Source: Gammaproteobacteria bacterium
GTDB lineage: Bacteria; Pseudomonadota; Gammaproteobacteria; HK1
Direction: 5' to 3'
NCBI GenBank assembly: GCA_021773795.1
Contig: JAJFJT010000022.1
Location: 34,443-98,442 of the forward strand
Length of the DNA stretch: 64,000 bases
Shown here piece by piece: positions 1-9,139 of the stretch. How positions within the stretch are numbered: position 1 is the first letter of the stretch; each line of letters starts with the position of its first letter. Below the pieces are notes generated by a model. The model had not been told where the DNA came from. It saw only the letters and a list, made by a program, of their open reading frames with translations, and ran no database searches. The translations under genes were made by a program, and so were the position numbers.

Positions 1-2
1 TT

Positions 3-185
3 GTTGTGCTTGAAATTCCGGGTCAGGGGCTATGGCTTGCCACCCTGGATCCCGAACGTTTGCTTTCCGGTGGCCATAGCCTAAACCCGCGGCATCAGGC
101 TCTGGTACGCAGCATCAAGGCTCGGCTACTCGGCCTCATGGCCGCCGGCTCGGGGCAACCTCCACCACCGGATCCTATGCCTTAA
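3..185 (+). CDS. C-terminal end of an unrecognised protein (partial)
   Basis: An open frame enters from the left edge and ends at TAA 183-185, giving about 60 residues. The visible part contains a LATLDPERLLSGG segment, a basic helix-like stretch (HQALVRSIKARLLGLMAAG) and a proline-rich end (GQPPPPDPMP). I do not recognise the family. The coding call rests on the open frame and on the strong terminator hairpin that follows 40 bp later. The start is outside the window. Confidence 0.5.
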   Translation, partial: VVLEIPGQGLWLATLDPERLLSGGHSLNPRHQALVRSIKARLLGLMAAGSGQPPPPDPMP

Positions 186-224
186 AGATAATTTTCAGAA
201 TGGTAATAGGAACCAGACACGCAT

Positions 225-257
225 AAAAAAAGGCCAGCATGACGCTGGCCTTTTTTC
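225..257. terminator. Bidirectional Rho-independent terminator
   Basis: GGCCAGC (232-238) and GCTGGCC (244-250) form a 7-bp stem with a short loop. It is flanked by a run of A on the left and a run of T on the right, so it can work in both directions. It lies between the convergent partial gene on the plus strand and hppA on the minus strand. Confidence 0.85.
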
Positions 258-296
258 GTTTACTAGCAACCGCTAGGTCACCAGCAATTTCCCACC

Positions 297-2306
297 TTAG
301 ATAATCGGCACAATCAAGAGAGCAACAATATTGATGATCTTGATCAGCGGATTAATGGCCGGACCGGCAGTGTCCTTGTAGGGGTCGCCTACGGTGTCAC
401 CGGTTACCGCCGCGCGATGCGCATCGGAACCCTTGCCGCCCAAGGCACCATCCTCGATGTACTTTTTGGTGTTATCCCAAGCGCCACCACCGGCGGTCAT
501 GGAGATAGCAACAAACAGACCGGTGACAATGGTACCTACCAGCATGCCACCCAAAGCCGCTGGACCGAGCAGCAAACCGACCACCACCGGTGCCACCACA
601 GGCAACAGGGAAGGAACGACCATTTCCTTAATTGCCGACTTGGTCAGCAAGTCCACAGTCAGGGAATAATCCGGCTTTTCACTGCCATCCATAATGCCCT
701 TGATTTCCCGGAACTGACGCCGCACCTCATTCACCACGGAACCCGCAGCACGCCCCACCGCCTCCATCGCCATAGCGCCGAAGAGATAAGGAATCAGGCC
801 GCCAATAAAGAGGCCAATGATTATGTCCGGATTGGAGAGGTCAAAGTCAACATGTATGCCATTATGCTCAAGCGTGTGGCGGTAATCGGCAAACAACACA
901 AGTGCCGCAAGACCGGCGGAGCCAATGGCATAACCCTTGGTCACCGCCTTGGTGGTGTTACCTACGGCGTCCATGGGGTCCGTAATACCGTCACGAATTT
1001 CCTTTGGCAGATTGGCCATTTCGGCGATGCCACCAGCGTTATCGGTGATCGGACCGTAAGCGTCCAGGGCCACGATGATACCGGTCATGGACAACATGGA
1101 GGTGGCCGCAACCGCGATGCCATAGAGACCCGCCCAGTCGTAGGTCAGCCAGATGCTGGCACAGACCGCGAGTACGGGCAGCGCTGTCGCCTTCATGGAA
1201 ATACCCAAACCCGCAATGATGGCGGTGGCATGACCCGTGGTACAGGCCTCGGCAATGGTACGTACCGGCTTGAACTCCGTGGAGGTGTAATACTCGGTGA
1301 TGTACACCATGGCACCGGTCAGGGCCAAACCAACCAGACCACAAGCGAATAGCGCCATGACGGAATACTGCCCATTGTCACCCATGACATAGGAAGTCAC
1401 CGGATAGTAAGCAGCACCAGCCAGCACACCGGCCACGGCCAAACCGCGGTAAAGCGCCTTCATGATGTTGTCGTCGTCTCCGGTCCTGACGAAAAACACG
1501 CCAATGATGGAAGCGATGATGGAGACCCCGCCCAGCACCAGCGGATAGAGCGCAGCAGTAGCCGCCATATCCTTGAATACCAGGGTGCCGAGCAACATGG
1601 TGGCAATGATGGTCACCGCATAGGTTTCAAACAAGTCGGCAGCCATACCAGCACAGTCACCCACATTGTCACCCACATTATCGGCAATCACCGCCGGGTT
1701 GCGGGGGTCATCCTCAGGAATGCCAGCCTCTTGCTTGCCCACCAAGTCGGCGCCCACATCCGCGCCCTTGGTGAAGATACCGCCACCAAGTCGAGCAAAG
1801 ATGGAGATAAGGGAACCGCCGAAGCCGAAGCCAAGCATCGGCCCCATCACGTCGCCACCCGGATTCATCTTCAGGAGCACGGCATAGTAGCCGGCAACAC
1901 CGAGCAGGCCGAGGCCTACCACCAGAAAACCGGTGATGGCACCACCACGGAAGGCAATCTGCACGGCCGGGGCAAGGCCGTCATGGGCCGCCTGAGCGGT
2001 ACGAATGTTGGCGCGTACGGAGATATACATGCCGATAAAGCCGGCGGCAGCGGAAAGCACTGCGCCCAATGCAAAGCCAATGGCCGTTTGCCACTCCAGC
2101 ATAAAGCCGAGGATAACGAACAACACGACACCCACATATGCAACCGTCGTATATTGCCGGTTCATGTACGCTGCGGCGCCCTCTTGAACAGCAGTGGCAA
2201 TTTCGCGCATCCGATCGTTGCCAGTAGGCTTGGCCAAGATCCAGGAAATCGAGACCGCCCCGTAGATGAGTGCGGCAACCGCACACAGCAAGGCAAAAGC
2301 AAGCAT
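297..2306 (-). CDS. hppA: Membrane-bound proton-translocating pyrophosphatase (K+-independent type)
   Basis: Integral membrane protein of 669 residues that couples hydrolysis (or reversal) of inorganic pyrophosphate to proton movement across the inner membrane. The catalytic signature is clear: DVGADLVGK at about 183-191 and [12 protein letters not shown] at about 209-220, with many hydrophobic segments along the chain. The motif GNTTKAVT (about 449-456) has Lys and Thr at the two positions that separate K+-independent from K+-dependent enzymes, so this should be a K+-independent H+ pump (family knowledge). The length is normal. The start ATG has a GGGAG ribosome-binding site 7 nt upstream, which lies partly inside a possible RNA stem (2314-2381). 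It is monocistronic; the bidirectional terminator at 225-257 lies downstream. Confidence 0.97.
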   Translation of the reverse strand: MLAFALLCAVAALIYGAVSISWILAKPTGNDRMREIATAVQEGAAAYMNRQYTTVAYVGVVLFVILGFMLEWQTAIGFALGAVLSAAAGFIGMYISVRANIRTAQAAHDGLAPAVQIAFRGGAITGFLVVGLGLLGVAGYYAVLLKMNPGGDVMGPMLGFGFGGSLISIFARLGGGIFTKGADVGADLVGKQEAGIPEDDPRNPAVIADNVGDNVGDCAGMAADLFETYAVTIIATMLLGTLVFKDMAATAALYPLVLGGVSIIASIIGVFFVRTGDDDNIMKALYRGLAVAGVLAGAAYYPVTSYVMGDNGQYSVMALFACGLVGLALTGAMVYITEYYTSTEFKPVRTIAEACTTGHATAIIAGLGISMKATALPVLAVCASIWLTYDWAGLYGIAVAATSMLSMTGIIVALDAYGPITDNAGGIAEMANLPKEIRDGITDPMDAVGNTTKAVTKGYAIGSAGLAALVLFADYRHTLEHNGIHVDFDLSNPDIIIGLFIGGLIPYLFGAMAMEAVGRAAGSVVNEVRRQFREIKGIMDGSEKPDYSLTVDLLTKSAIKEMVVPSLLPVVAPVVVGLLLGPAALGGMLVGTIVTGLFVAISMTAGGGAWDNTKKYIEDGALGGKGSDAHRAAVTGDTVGDPYKDTAGPAINPLIKIINIVALLIVPII

Positions 2307-2313
2307 GAATATT

Positions 2314-2381
2314 CTCCCAAGTTAACGAATTTGGGACTCTTGAAAGTCCCTAGTTTTAACTTGGCCGACTTGACCAAGTCG
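2314..2381 (-). promoter_or_regulatory. Structured 5' leader of hppA, possible RBS-masking switch
   Basis: Read on the minus strand, CCAAGTTA (2364-2357) is exactly complementary to TAACTTGG (2324-2317), whose last two G belong to the Shine-Dalgarno GGGAG. Inside this helix sits a second hairpin, GGGACT/AGTCCC (2350-2345 with 2338-2333). Just upstream is a palindrome, CGACTTG-GT-CAAGTCG (2381-2366). Its ACTTGG could instead pair with CCAAGT of the masking helix. Two mutually exclusive folds are therefore possible. That this regulates translation is inference. Confidence 0.4.
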
Positions 2382-2666
2382 TTGAAATCAAACGATCTGA
2401 CAACTACTTATTTGGGCACTTTCCGGCCCAAACTTTATGGCTTTCACCCCCAACACCCCGTCCCGCCACAACGGACCCGAAACCAGGAACGCCGAATCTA
2501 TACAAGTTTGTGGTATTTTTCCCGGATTATTTAGGCTGGTGCGAGGCCAATAAACGGCGGCAATTGTAGCGGTTTTACAGGCGTCGGGAAAGGCGGATTG
2601 GGCACTAGGCTACTGATAAAATGAGCATATTCATCCACTTTTCACTCACAGCTATAGCACAAAACC
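2382..2666. other. Intergenic region between hppA and thiD
   Basis: This stretch must hold the divergent promoters of hppA and thiD. I see one inverted repeat, TTGGGC (2412-2417) with GCCCAA (2426-2431). No thiamine-pyrophosphate riboswitch is visible: the CUGAGA-type thi-box elements are missing. No small gene could be supported. Confidence 0.4.
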
Positions 2667-3494
2667 ATGACGCCACAGCCCCCCCAACCAAACCAACAGA
2701 TTGCCCTTACCATCGCCGGCTCTGATGGCAGTGGCGGTGCTGGAATTCAGGCCGACCTAAAAACCTTCGCCGCCCTGGATGTCTATGGCGCCTCGGTCAT
2801 CACCGTATTAACTGCCCAAAACACCCTGGGCATACGCGCCAGTGTGGCGATCGCTCCAGACTTTATCGGAACACAAATTAATGCCATCGGCGAGGATCTG
2901 GCGGTTAAGGCTACAAAAATCGGCATGCTCGGGAATGCGGATATTATTAGCGCAGTGGCCTTGGCGATTAGCTGCCACCAACTCGGCCCCCTGATACTGG
3001 ACCCCATACTCGCAGCCACCACCGGAAGAAAATTGCTGAATAGCGAAGGCTTGCACGCCCTACGCGAGGAACTACTGCCCCGTACCAGCCTGCTCACTCC
3101 AAATCTGTATGAAGCCGGTATATTAGCCGGGCTACCCACACCACACGACGAGGCAGCCATGCGTACGGTCGCCCGGACCCTGGCAGAGCTTGGTGCGGCC
3201 GCAGTATTGATCAAGGGCGGCCATCTGGGTGGCGAGCAATGTATCGATATCCTCTGGGACGGTGAAAACTTTCATCGTTTCGCCTCGGCGCGCCTCCCCA
3301 GTCGCAATACCCACGGCACCGGTTGCACCCTGTCCGCCGCCATTACCGCCCTCTTAGCCCGCGGTCTTGATCTGGTTGCCGCAGTGGCCGAAGCCAAGAC
3401 CTACCTGTATGGCGCCATTGCGGCGGCCGACACGCTGTCGGTAGGCAAGGGCAGTGGTCCACTACAGCATTTCTGGTCACGTTATACCCCTTAA
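2667..3494 (+). CDS. thiD: Hydroxymethylpyrimidine / phosphomethylpyrimidine kinase
   Basis: ThiD phosphorylates 4-amino-5-hydroxymethyl-2-methylpyrimidine twice to make the pyrimidine half of thiamine. The 275-residue protein has the ribokinase-fold features expected: the N-terminal ALTIAGSDGSGGAGIQADLK motif (about 12-31), the LDPILAATTG segment near 110, and the C-terminal anion-hole/catalytic motif NTHGTGCTLSAAI near 213. The start ATG lacks a clear Shine-Dalgarno sequence. The gene stands alone; its TAA overlaps the TAA of the convergent MFS gene in a shared TTAA. Confidence 0.95.
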   Translation: MTPQPPQPNQQIALTIAGSDGSGGAGIQADLKTFAALDVYGASVITVLTAQNTLGIRASVAIAPDFIGTQINAIGEDLAVKATKIGMLGNADIISAVALAISCHQLGPLILDPILAATTGRKLLNSEGLHALREELLPRTSLLTPNLYEAGILAGLPTPHDEAAMRTVARTLAELGAAAVLIKGGHLGGEQCIDILWDGENFHRFASARLPSRNTHGTGCTLSAAITALLARGLDLVAAVAEAKTYLYGAIAAADTLSVGKGSGPLQHFWSRYTP

Positions 3495-4720
3495 GGCTGT
3501 GTGCCCACATCCTTACTCTGACCGTAAAGCGGCGTCTCTCTAATTGGCAGATGGCAAAGTGCTGACAATAAGCCGAGCAACACGGCAACTCCCCAGATTG
3601 GCTGATACGAACCAAAGAAATCAAAGGCAATACCACCAAGCCAGGCGCCAAAAAAAGCACCCGCCTGGTGACTGAGATAGACAATTCCAAACAGGGTCGC
3701 CATGTAGCGCACCCCAAAAATATGTGCCACCAGGCCGCTGGTCAGGGGCACCGTTGCCAGCCACAATAAGCCCATAGCGGCGGCAAAAATCAATACCGCA
3801 GCCTCGCTAGCGGGAGCAAACATAAACAGGAAAATCACCACCGCACGCATAAAATAAAGTCCCGCGAGCAGCCTTGTGCGGCTGAAACGATCCGCAAGAA
3901 AGCCAAATAGCGTGGTGCCAATGATATTGAAGAAGCCGATCAGTGCCAGCGCGCGGGCGGCCGTAGGCGGGCTCAGTCCCACGTCGCCCAGATAGGCAGG
4001 CAGATGCACGGCGATAAAGCTCACGTGAAATCCACAGACAAAGAAACCCACACTCAATAACTGATAGGCACGCTGGGATACGGCCTCTCGCACCGCACTG
4101 GAAAGCACCGTTGGGGCTTCCTCGGAGGGCAACTCCACGGCGGCTGGAGCCTTGCTAAAGGCCAGCGCCAACGGCAGCACCAGTGCGGCTAATAACGCAA
4201 GCACCAGCAACGCGCCCGACCAGCCATAACTGGAGATCCATAGCTGCGTCAGCGGGGGCAAGACAAACTGCCCAATGGAACCACCTGCAGTGGTAAGGCC
4301 CAGGGCAATGCCCCGGCGCTCGGGAGAAACCAGGCGCCCCACCGCCCCCAGCACTACCGCAAAACCGGCAGCAGAGGCCCCAAAGCCCACCATCAAACCG
4401 GCACCCAAATTGAGGTCAAATGGCCCCGAGGCCTGCGCCATCACGGATAAACCACCCCCATAGGCCAAACTGCCGATGATGAGCACCCGTGCCGCCCCAA
4501 ATTTGTCCGCCAACGCCCCCGTCAACGGCTCACACAGACCGATAACAATGCTTTGCAGCGCCAACGCAAAACCAAAGCTTCCCCGATCCAGAGATAGGTC
4601 GACGGATATTGGATAGAGAAATAGCCCGAAGACCTGACGTATGCCGCGGCTCAGGGTAATGATGATGGCCGCACAGCCCGCGACGAATATAAACCGGCCG
4701 GACAGACTGGCCGTACGCAT
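3491..4720 (-). CDS. MFS transporter, monocarboxylate/oxalate-antiporter-like
   Basis: A 409-residue major facilitator protein with about twelve hydrophobic segments. The N-terminal half has the region GALADKFGAARVLIIGS (about 67-83), which fits MFS motif A (GxLaDrfGrkrxl). A second copy, GFLADRFSRTRLLAG, opens the C-terminal half near 274, as is usual for the family. The substrate cannot be told from sequence alone. It is the last minus-strand gene after the cytochrome oxidase group but is separated from ctaB by about 50 bp, so it may be cotranscribed without sharing function. Confidence 0.85.
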   Translation of the reverse strand: MRTASLSGRFIFVAGCAAIIITLSRGIRQVFGLFLYPISVDLSLDRGSFGFALALQSIVIGLCEPLTGALADKFGAARVLIIGSLAYGGGLSVMAQASGPFDLNLGAGLMVGFGASAAGFAVVLGAVGRLVSPERRGIALGLTTAGGSIGQFVLPPLTQLWISSYGWSGALLVLALLAALVLPLALAFSKAPAAVELPSEEAPTVLSSAVREAVSQRAYQLLSVGFFVCGFHVSFIAVHLPAYLGDVGLSPPTAARALALIGFFNIIGTTLFGFLADRFSRTRLLAGLYFMRAVVIFLFMFAPASEAAVLIFAAAMGLLWLATVPLTSGLVAHIFGVRYMATLFGIVYLSHQAGAFFGAWLGGIAFDFFGSYQPIWGVAVLLGLLSALCHLPIRETPLYGQSKDVGTQP

Positions 4721-4768
4721 CTCAGGAAGCCGCTATAGCCATCAAGTCAGCTTGCGTAGGAAGGCAGC

Positions 4769-5674
4769 TCAAAACAGCAACAGGTAATGGTCAGCCAGCA
4801 GCAGACTAAACAGGCCCATGAGATAAACGATGGAGTAATTGAAGGTCTTCATGGGGATCTTCTTGTCCTTCCCCAGGTACAGGGTGATGGCGTAATAAAG
4901 GAACACGCCGTCGAGCACCAATGTACCTAGCAGGTAAAGCAAACCGCTCATACGGGTGATAAAGGGCAGCAGCGTCACCAACGTCAATACCACCGTATAG
5001 AGCAATACCTGCAGGCGGGTAAAAGCCAAGCCGTGGGTAACCGGCAACATGGGGATATCTGCCTTGGCATATTCCTTTTGGCGATGGATGGCCAGGGCCC
5101 AGAAGTGTGGCGGTGTCCAGGCAAAAATGATCAGAAAGAGCAGCCAGGCATTGGGATCGATACTACCGGTTACCGCGGTCCAGCCCAGCACCGGGGGCAT
5201 GGCACCCGCAGCCCCACCGATGACGATATTCTGTGGCGTAGCCCGCTTGAGAAACATAGTATAGATCACCGAATAGCCCACCATGGACGCCACCGCCAGG
5301 GCCGCGGTGAGCCCGTTCACAAAAAGCCCCAGGCTAACGGCTGAAAACACACAAAGCGCAATGGCAAACAGCAGGGCAGGGAGGACATCAATAGCCCCGG
5401 TGGGCAGGGGGCGACGCCGGGTGCGAGCCATCAGCCCGTCAATGCGCTGGTCGACCACATGATTGACTGCCGCACCAGAGGCGGCCGCGAGACCGATACC
5501 AATACTGCCCCAAAAAAGCGCGCTGGCTGGCACCATTCCAGGTGCCGCCAAAAACATTCCCACGATGGCGGTAAAAACGATAAGCACCACCACCCGTGGT
5601 TTACATAATTCGAGATAGTTGCGCCAGCCAGCGATAGGCGCATTAGCCACGGTAGTTTGTTCGGGGGTGGACAT
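4769..5674 (-). CDS. ctaB: Protoheme IX farnesyltransferase (heme O synthase)
   Basis: UbiA-family integral membrane enzyme (301 residues) that attaches a farnesyl group to heme B to give heme O, the precursor of heme A for the oxidase encoded upstream. It has the family's two Asp-rich regions: NHVVDQRIDGLMARTRRRPL (about 71-90) and the later region around HRQKEYAKADIPMLP (about 197-211). Nine or so membrane segments can be read. The start has GAGG 8 nt upstream. It belongs to the cta operon. The heme A synthase gene (ctaA/cox15) that often sits just before it is absent. Confidence 0.96.
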   Translation of the reverse strand: MSTPEQTTVANAPIAGWRNYLELCKPRVVVLIVFTAIVGMFLAAPGMVPASALFWGSIGIGLAAASGAAVNHVVDQRIDGLMARTRRRPLPTGAIDVLPALLFAIALCVFSAVSLGLFVNGLTAALAVASMVGYSVIYTMFLKRATPQNIVIGGAAGAMPPVLGWTAVTGSIDPNAWLLFLIIFAWTPPHFWALAIHRQKEYAKADIPMLPVTHGLAFTRLQVLLYTVVLTLVTLLPFITRMSGLLYLLGTLVLDGVFLYYAITLYLGKDKKIPMKTFNYSIVYLMGLFSLLLADHYLLLF

Positions 5675-5756
5675 CGAAAGGCCTCAGCGGCACGCAACAG
5701 GGAAATGCATTATAGCCCGAGAATATAGCCGGCTCAGACCCTGCTTGCCGGGGTCA

Positions 5757-6338
5757 TCAGGCCAGCTTCATCAGGCGCTGTAAATCCTTTAACAGCCCCT
5801 TTGCCGGCAAGCCCGCGGGAAAATACATCATCAGCAGACCCTTGGGGTCTACCAGATAAATCCGGCCCGACTCGAAGGGATTGTTTAGCTGCGGATCGGG
5901 CAGGCCGCCCCACTGACTATCAGCCTGCATCAACAGTAGCTCTGGATGCTGCTCCAGTAGAAACTTTCGTAACTCCGCTCCCACCCGCTCCCGGGATATA
6001 TACAGGCGCCGGACTCGATCCATGTCCTTCCCTGTAGCGAGCCGTACCTGGCGCGTATCATGCAGCGATTGGCGGCAGGCTTCGACGCATTGGCCCCCTT
6101 CATTAATAATGACCAGTGTCCATTTTTCCTTGAGTTGGACGTTCTTGCCGTTCTCGGCTTGTAAACCGGCCACGGCGAAAGGCTGGGGAGGAATAACCAA
6201 GATTCCGTGATTCGCCATACCCGTGGGACGCCACTCCTCGGGCCCCCAAACCAGTAAAACAGATAAAAGCACCGGCGCAATAAACAAGCCGAGCACCGCC
6301 AGCATATAGATTCGTGTTTTAGCGATCTTCGTAAGCAT
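5757..6338 (-). CDS. Sco/thioredoxin-fold membrane protein of the cytochrome oxidase cluster
   Basis: A 193-residue protein with one N-terminal membrane anchor (about 10-30) and a periplasmic domain. Residues CVEAC (about 84-88) form a CxxxC pair like the copper/thiol motif of Sco proteins, but without the following Pro. The C-terminal part (RIYLVDPKGLLMMYFPAG) matches the thioredoxin-like end of Sco proteins. It lies between SURF1 and ctaB, where gammaproteobacteria commonly carry a short uncharacterised oxidase assembly protein. A role in copper delivery or thiol handling during oxidase assembly is inference. Confidence 0.75.
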   Translation of the reverse strand: MLTKIAKTRIYMLAVLGLFIAPVLLSVLLVWGPEEWRPTGMANHGILVIPPQPFAVAGLQAENGKNVQLKEKWTLVIINEGGQCVEACRQSLHDTRQVRLATGKDMDRVRRLYISRERVGAELRKFLLEQHPELLLMQADSQWGGLPDPQLNNPFESGRIYLVDPKGLLMMYFPAGLPAKGLLKDLQRLMKLA

Positions 6339-6475
6339 GAAATAAATCTTCTCTAAGCCGTGTTGCTCGCCAAGCCAAAATAACTGGCTCAGTAAACACT
6401 CCGCGGAGTTGGAGGATTAAAAGTTGAGATGTATACAATTGTGTTAGCTGCTTCGGTTGGCCTATAAGCCACTGA

Positions 6476-7201
6476 CTAAGCTGTCCGCCGCGCCACCAGG
6501 AAACAGACAAACACAAAGATGAGCGCCAGGCCAAACCATTGTATGGCATAAGCCCGATGTCTCGCGGCACCGAGGCTGCTACCCACCGGTTGCCATGCGC
6601 GCACAAAGCCACTAGGGCTATCCGGGTTGAGCAACACCACCACAGGTAACAGATTAAGCCCCGTAGCCTGTTCCATGCGATTGAAATCCACATACTGGAT
6701 TACGCGCGGCCACGCACTGGCTTCATAGCCGCCGGGGCCAAGGAGCAACACCTCGGCCGGCGGCAAGGTGATAAGTCCCTGCAGTTGCAATTCCTCTGTC
6801 AACGTCGCGATAACAGGCAAGTGCTCACGACTTGATCCCAGTGCCAGCCAGCCGCGGTTTATCAACACTGCATCCTTGCCATTGGCCAATAGCAAGGGGG
6901 ACAACACATGGTAGCCTGCCACGCCGCGATGGACGCGATTATCGAGCAAAAAATCGTCTCCCTGGACAAAACGACCTGCCAGGCGTGTGCGCCGATAACG
7001 CAAGGCCTGATAATCGAGCACCGAGCCATTCAGGACTGCGGGGGCTTGCTGGGCCCGGGCTGCATAGCGGTCATCCAAGGCCTGCTTTTCGGCGGACCGT
7101 GATAACTGCCAGATACCCAAGCCAACGAGCAATCCCGCCGCAGCAATAACGATAATCAGGATGCCTGCCCGATATAAAATATCGCTCCTTAAACCTGGCA
7201 T
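6476..7201 (-). CDS. SURF1 family cytochrome oxidase assembly protein
   Basis: SURF1/Shy1 proteins help insert heme A into oxidase subunit I. The chain has an N-terminal membrane segment (about residues 10-30), a central periplasmic domain containing the family hallmarks GIWQLSR and RRTRLAGRF, and a C-terminal membrane segment (WFGLALIFVFVCFLVARR). I chose the ATG at 7201 (MPGLRSD...), giving 241 residues. The frame is open 12 codons further up, but that start has no ribosome-binding site and would lie next to the divergent promoter at 7240. Part of the minus-strand cta operon. Confidence 0.9.
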   Translation of the reverse strand: MPGLRSDILYRAGILIIVIAAAGLLVGLGIWQLSRSAEKQALDDRYAARAQQAPAVLNGSVLDYQALRYRRTRLAGRFVQGDDFLLDNRVHRGVAGYHVLSPLLLANGKDAVLINRGWLALGSSREHLPVIATLTEELQLQGLITLPPAEVLLLGPGGYEASAWPRVIQYVDFNRMEQATGLNLLPVVVLLNPDSPSGFVRAWQPVGSSLGAARHRAYAIQWFGLALIFVFVCFLVARRTA

Positions 7202-7239
7202 CACGCAGCCTGAATCCCCATTGTAGCGCCGGCCCATCG

Positions 7240-7245
7240 TATAAT
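7240..7245 (+). promoter_or_regulatory. -10 box of the DUF2909 gene
   Basis: A perfect TATAAT lies about 29 bp before the ATG of the DUF2909 gene. The matching -35 is weak (TTGTAG or CCCATT nearby, neither well spaced). It supports independent transcription of this plus-strand gene inside the minus-strand oxidase cluster. Confidence 0.5.
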
Positions 7246-7273
7246 GCCGTGTATTGTCACTGGAGGCACACCG

Positions 7274-7486
7274 ATGCTGGGAAAATACCTCGTAGTTGCA
7301 CTATTTATCGCCATTCTTCTGAGTCTGGGCTCGGCACTATACGCCATGCTCAACAGCAAAAAAGGCGGTCCGGAAAAAACCGCGCGAGCCCTGACGCTAC
7401 GCATCGGTCTGTCCCTCGGATTATTTCTGTTGTTGCTTGGACTGTTTGCCTCAGGATTTATCCAGCCACATGGCGTCATTCCCTGA
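7274..7486 (+). CDS. Twin-transmembrane DUF2909-like protein
   Basis: A 70-residue membrane protein with two hydrophobic helices (about 5-22 and 44-62) separated by a short basic loop (NSKKGGPEKTARAL). This is the size and layout of the DUF2909 family, which is typically found between oxidase subunit III and SURF1. The ATG at 7274 is preceded by GGAGG at 7262-7266; an upstream in-frame ATG at 7244 overlaps the -10 box and is unlikely. It is on the opposite strand to the cta operon and has its own promoter and terminator. The function is unknown; a role near the oxidase is guessed from position. Confidence 0.8.
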   Translation: MLGKYLVVALFIAILLSLGSALYAMLNSKKGGPEKTARALTLRIGLSLGLFLLLLGLFASGFIQPHGVIP

Positions 7487-7502
7487 CGCGCTAATTCGCC
7501 AC

Positions 7503-7535
7503 AAAAAAAAGGCGCTGCCTATGGCAGCGCCTTTG
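7503..7535. terminator. Rho-independent terminator between DUF2909 gene and ctaE
   Basis: GGCGCTGCC (7511-7519) and GGCAGCGCC (7523-7531) form a perfect 9-bp stem with a 3-nt loop. There is an A-run before and a short T-rich stretch after it. For the minus strand the A-run reads as U8, so it is a good terminator for ctaE and a weaker one for the plus gene. Confidence 0.85.
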
Positions 7536-7551
7536 CTTTCAATAAGAACTG

Positions 7552-8418
7552 CTACAGCCAGTACACAAAGATAAACAGGCCCAGCCACACCACATCCACA
7601 AAGTGCCAGTACCACGCCACTGCCTCAAAGGCGAAATGATTGTCCGGAGTGAAATGCCCCTTCAGTGCACGGAAAAAAATCACTGCCAGCATGATGGCAC
7701 CAATAGTGACGTGCAGGCCATGGAAACCAGTCAACATATAGAAAGTTGATCCGTAAATCCCTGACTCCAGAGTTAAATTCAGTTCGCTAAAGCCATGGGC
7801 ATATTCGGTTGCCTGAAAGCCGATGAACAAGGCCCCCAAAATCACCGTCAGCGCGAGGCCCAGAGTAAACTGGGTACGATTGTTCTTGAGCAAACCCCAG
7901 TGCGCCCAGGTAACCGTGGCGCCACTGGAAAGCAGAATGATGGTATTCAGGGCCGGCAATCCCCAAGCCCCCATGGCCTCAAAATGGCCACCCAACTGCC
8001 CTGGACCATTGGTTGGCCACACCGCATCAAATGTTGGATGCAATAGCTGACCAGTCAGCGCCTCGCTACCCAAACCACCCAACCAGGGCACCGAGAAGTT
8101 ACGCACGTAATAAAGAGTGCCAAAAAAAGCTGCGAAGAACGCCACCTCAGAGAAGATGAACCACGCCATACTCCAACGATAACTATGATCAACCTGATCG
8201 TTGTAAAGCCCCGCCTCGCTCTCACGGATAACCGCGCTAAACCAACCAAAGATCATCACCAGCAGAATGACGAAACCAAGCAACATCGCCATTGAACCCG
8301 CACTGGCACCATTTAAAAAGGCACCAAAACCGGCAAATAGCGTGAATAGCCCCGCAGTTCCAACAAAGGGTAAGACACTACCTTCAGGTACGTAATAAGC
8401 GCTCTGTGCGTCAGACAT
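7552..8418 (-). CDS. ctaE: Cytochrome c oxidase subunit III
   Basis: Seven-helix subunit III (288 residues) of the aa3-type oxidase; it stabilises the catalytic core and proton uptake. The conserved features are the WFSAVIRESEAGLYNDQVD region (about 59-77), the FSEVAFFAAFF helix (about 89-99), and the C-terminal TGFHGLHVTIG and FEAVAWYWHFVDVVWLGLF segments. The start ATG has GAGAGG about 8 nt upstream. It follows ctaG in the operon and ends at the terminator at 7503-7535. Confidence 0.97.
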   Translation of the reverse strand: MSDAQSAYYVPEGSVLPFVGTAGLFTLFAGFGAFLNGASAGSMAMLLGFVILLVMIFGWFSAVIRESEAGLYNDQVDHSYRWSMAWFIFSEVAFFAAFFGTLYYVRNFSVPWLGGLGSEALTGQLLHPTFDAVWPTNGPGQLGGHFEAMGAWGLPALNTIILLSSGATVTWAHWGLLKNNRTQFTLGLALTVILGALFIGFQATEYAHGFSELNLTLESGIYGSTFYMLTGFHGLHVTIGAIMLAVIFFRALKGHFTPDNHFAFEAVAWYWHFVDVVWLGLFIFVYWL

Positions 8419-8468
8419 CGTCGCGCATCCTCTCGTTAAGACTTAACTCAGTATGGGTCCGGGCTAAA

Positions 8469-8996
8469 TCAGCCCTCACCCCCGGATTTAAAAAACGTAT
8501 AAGCCAGCGTAATGGTATTGATCTCTTTGGGAAGCGCCTTGTCCACGATAAAACGTAGCGGCATTTCCTCCTCTTGACCCGCCTCCAGGCGTTGCTGGTT
8601 AAAACAAAAGCATTCAGTCTTGCTGAAATAACGCGCTGACCGGCTGGGGGTCACACTGGGCACCGCCTGTCCCACCACCGCTACTTCAGATAAATTCCTG
8701 GCGTAATAGCTGGCTGCGTACACCTTGCCCGGATGAACCCGCAGACTCTTCTGGTTCGGATGGAACGTCCACGGCAGCTGACTGTTCACATTCGCCGTAA
8801 ACTCCACCGTTACCCAACGCTTCTCATCTACAATCCCGTCCAGTCCCTCGGCGTTGGCCACCCCGGTTTTGCCATTAAGCCCAGTCAGATCACAAAGCAC
8901 GTCATAGAGCGGCACCATGGCGAAACCAAAACCGAACATCGCCACCGCCACCAGGGCAAGCCGCGCGGTAACACGCCTGTTAGCGACATCTCCCAC
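8469..8996 (-). CDS. ctaG: Cytochrome c oxidase assembly protein CtaG (Cox11)
   Basis: Membrane-anchored copper chaperone of 175 residues that supplies CuB to subunit I. It has one N-terminal helix (about 12-32), then a periplasmic immunoglobulin-like domain with the copper-binding motif ECFCFNQQRL (about 128-137, Cys-x-Cys), as in all Cox11 proteins. The conserved YDVLCDLTGLNGKT segment follows the helix. The start is GTG at 8996. It lies directly downstream of the small assembly protein gene in the cta operon. Confidence 0.95.
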   Translation of the reverse strand: MGDVANRRVTARLALVAVAMFGFGFAMVPLYDVLCDLTGLNGKTGVANAEGLDGIVDEKRWVTVEFTANVNSQLPWTFHPNQKSLRVHPGKVYAASYYARNLSEVAVVGQAVPSVTPSRSARYFSKTECFCFNQQRLEAGQEEEMPLRFIVDKALPKEINTITLAYTFFKSGGEG

Positions 8997-9001
8997 GTCT
9001 C

Positions 9002-9112
9002 TTATGTCCCGCGCGCAACCTGCAACAAGATAAAGCCCAGATAAAAACTGAAGGCTACGGTTATAAGGATCAGCGCAGTGCGCAGATTGGCACGACGCAA
9101 ATTCTTATTCAT
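9002..9112 (-). CDS. Small cytochrome oxidase assembly protein (36 aa)
   Basis: A tiny gene read directly between ctaD and ctaG: ATG at 9112, TAA at 9002-9004, with GAGAGG a few bases upstream. The product starts with a basic cap (MNKNLRRANLRT) and continues as one membrane helix (ALILITVAFSFYLGFILLQV). Proteins of this length and position are known in gamma- and betaproteobacterial oxidase operons as small oxidase assembly proteins. The exact role is not established here. Confidence 0.7.
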   Translation of the reverse strand: MNKNLRRANLRTALILITVAFSFYLGFILLQVARGT

Positions 9113-9139
9113 GGCCACCTCTCTCATCCCGGATGCCAA

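Noticed and set aside
2527..2666. Thiamine-pyrophosphate riboswitch before thiD
   Set aside because: None of the conserved thi-box sequences is present.
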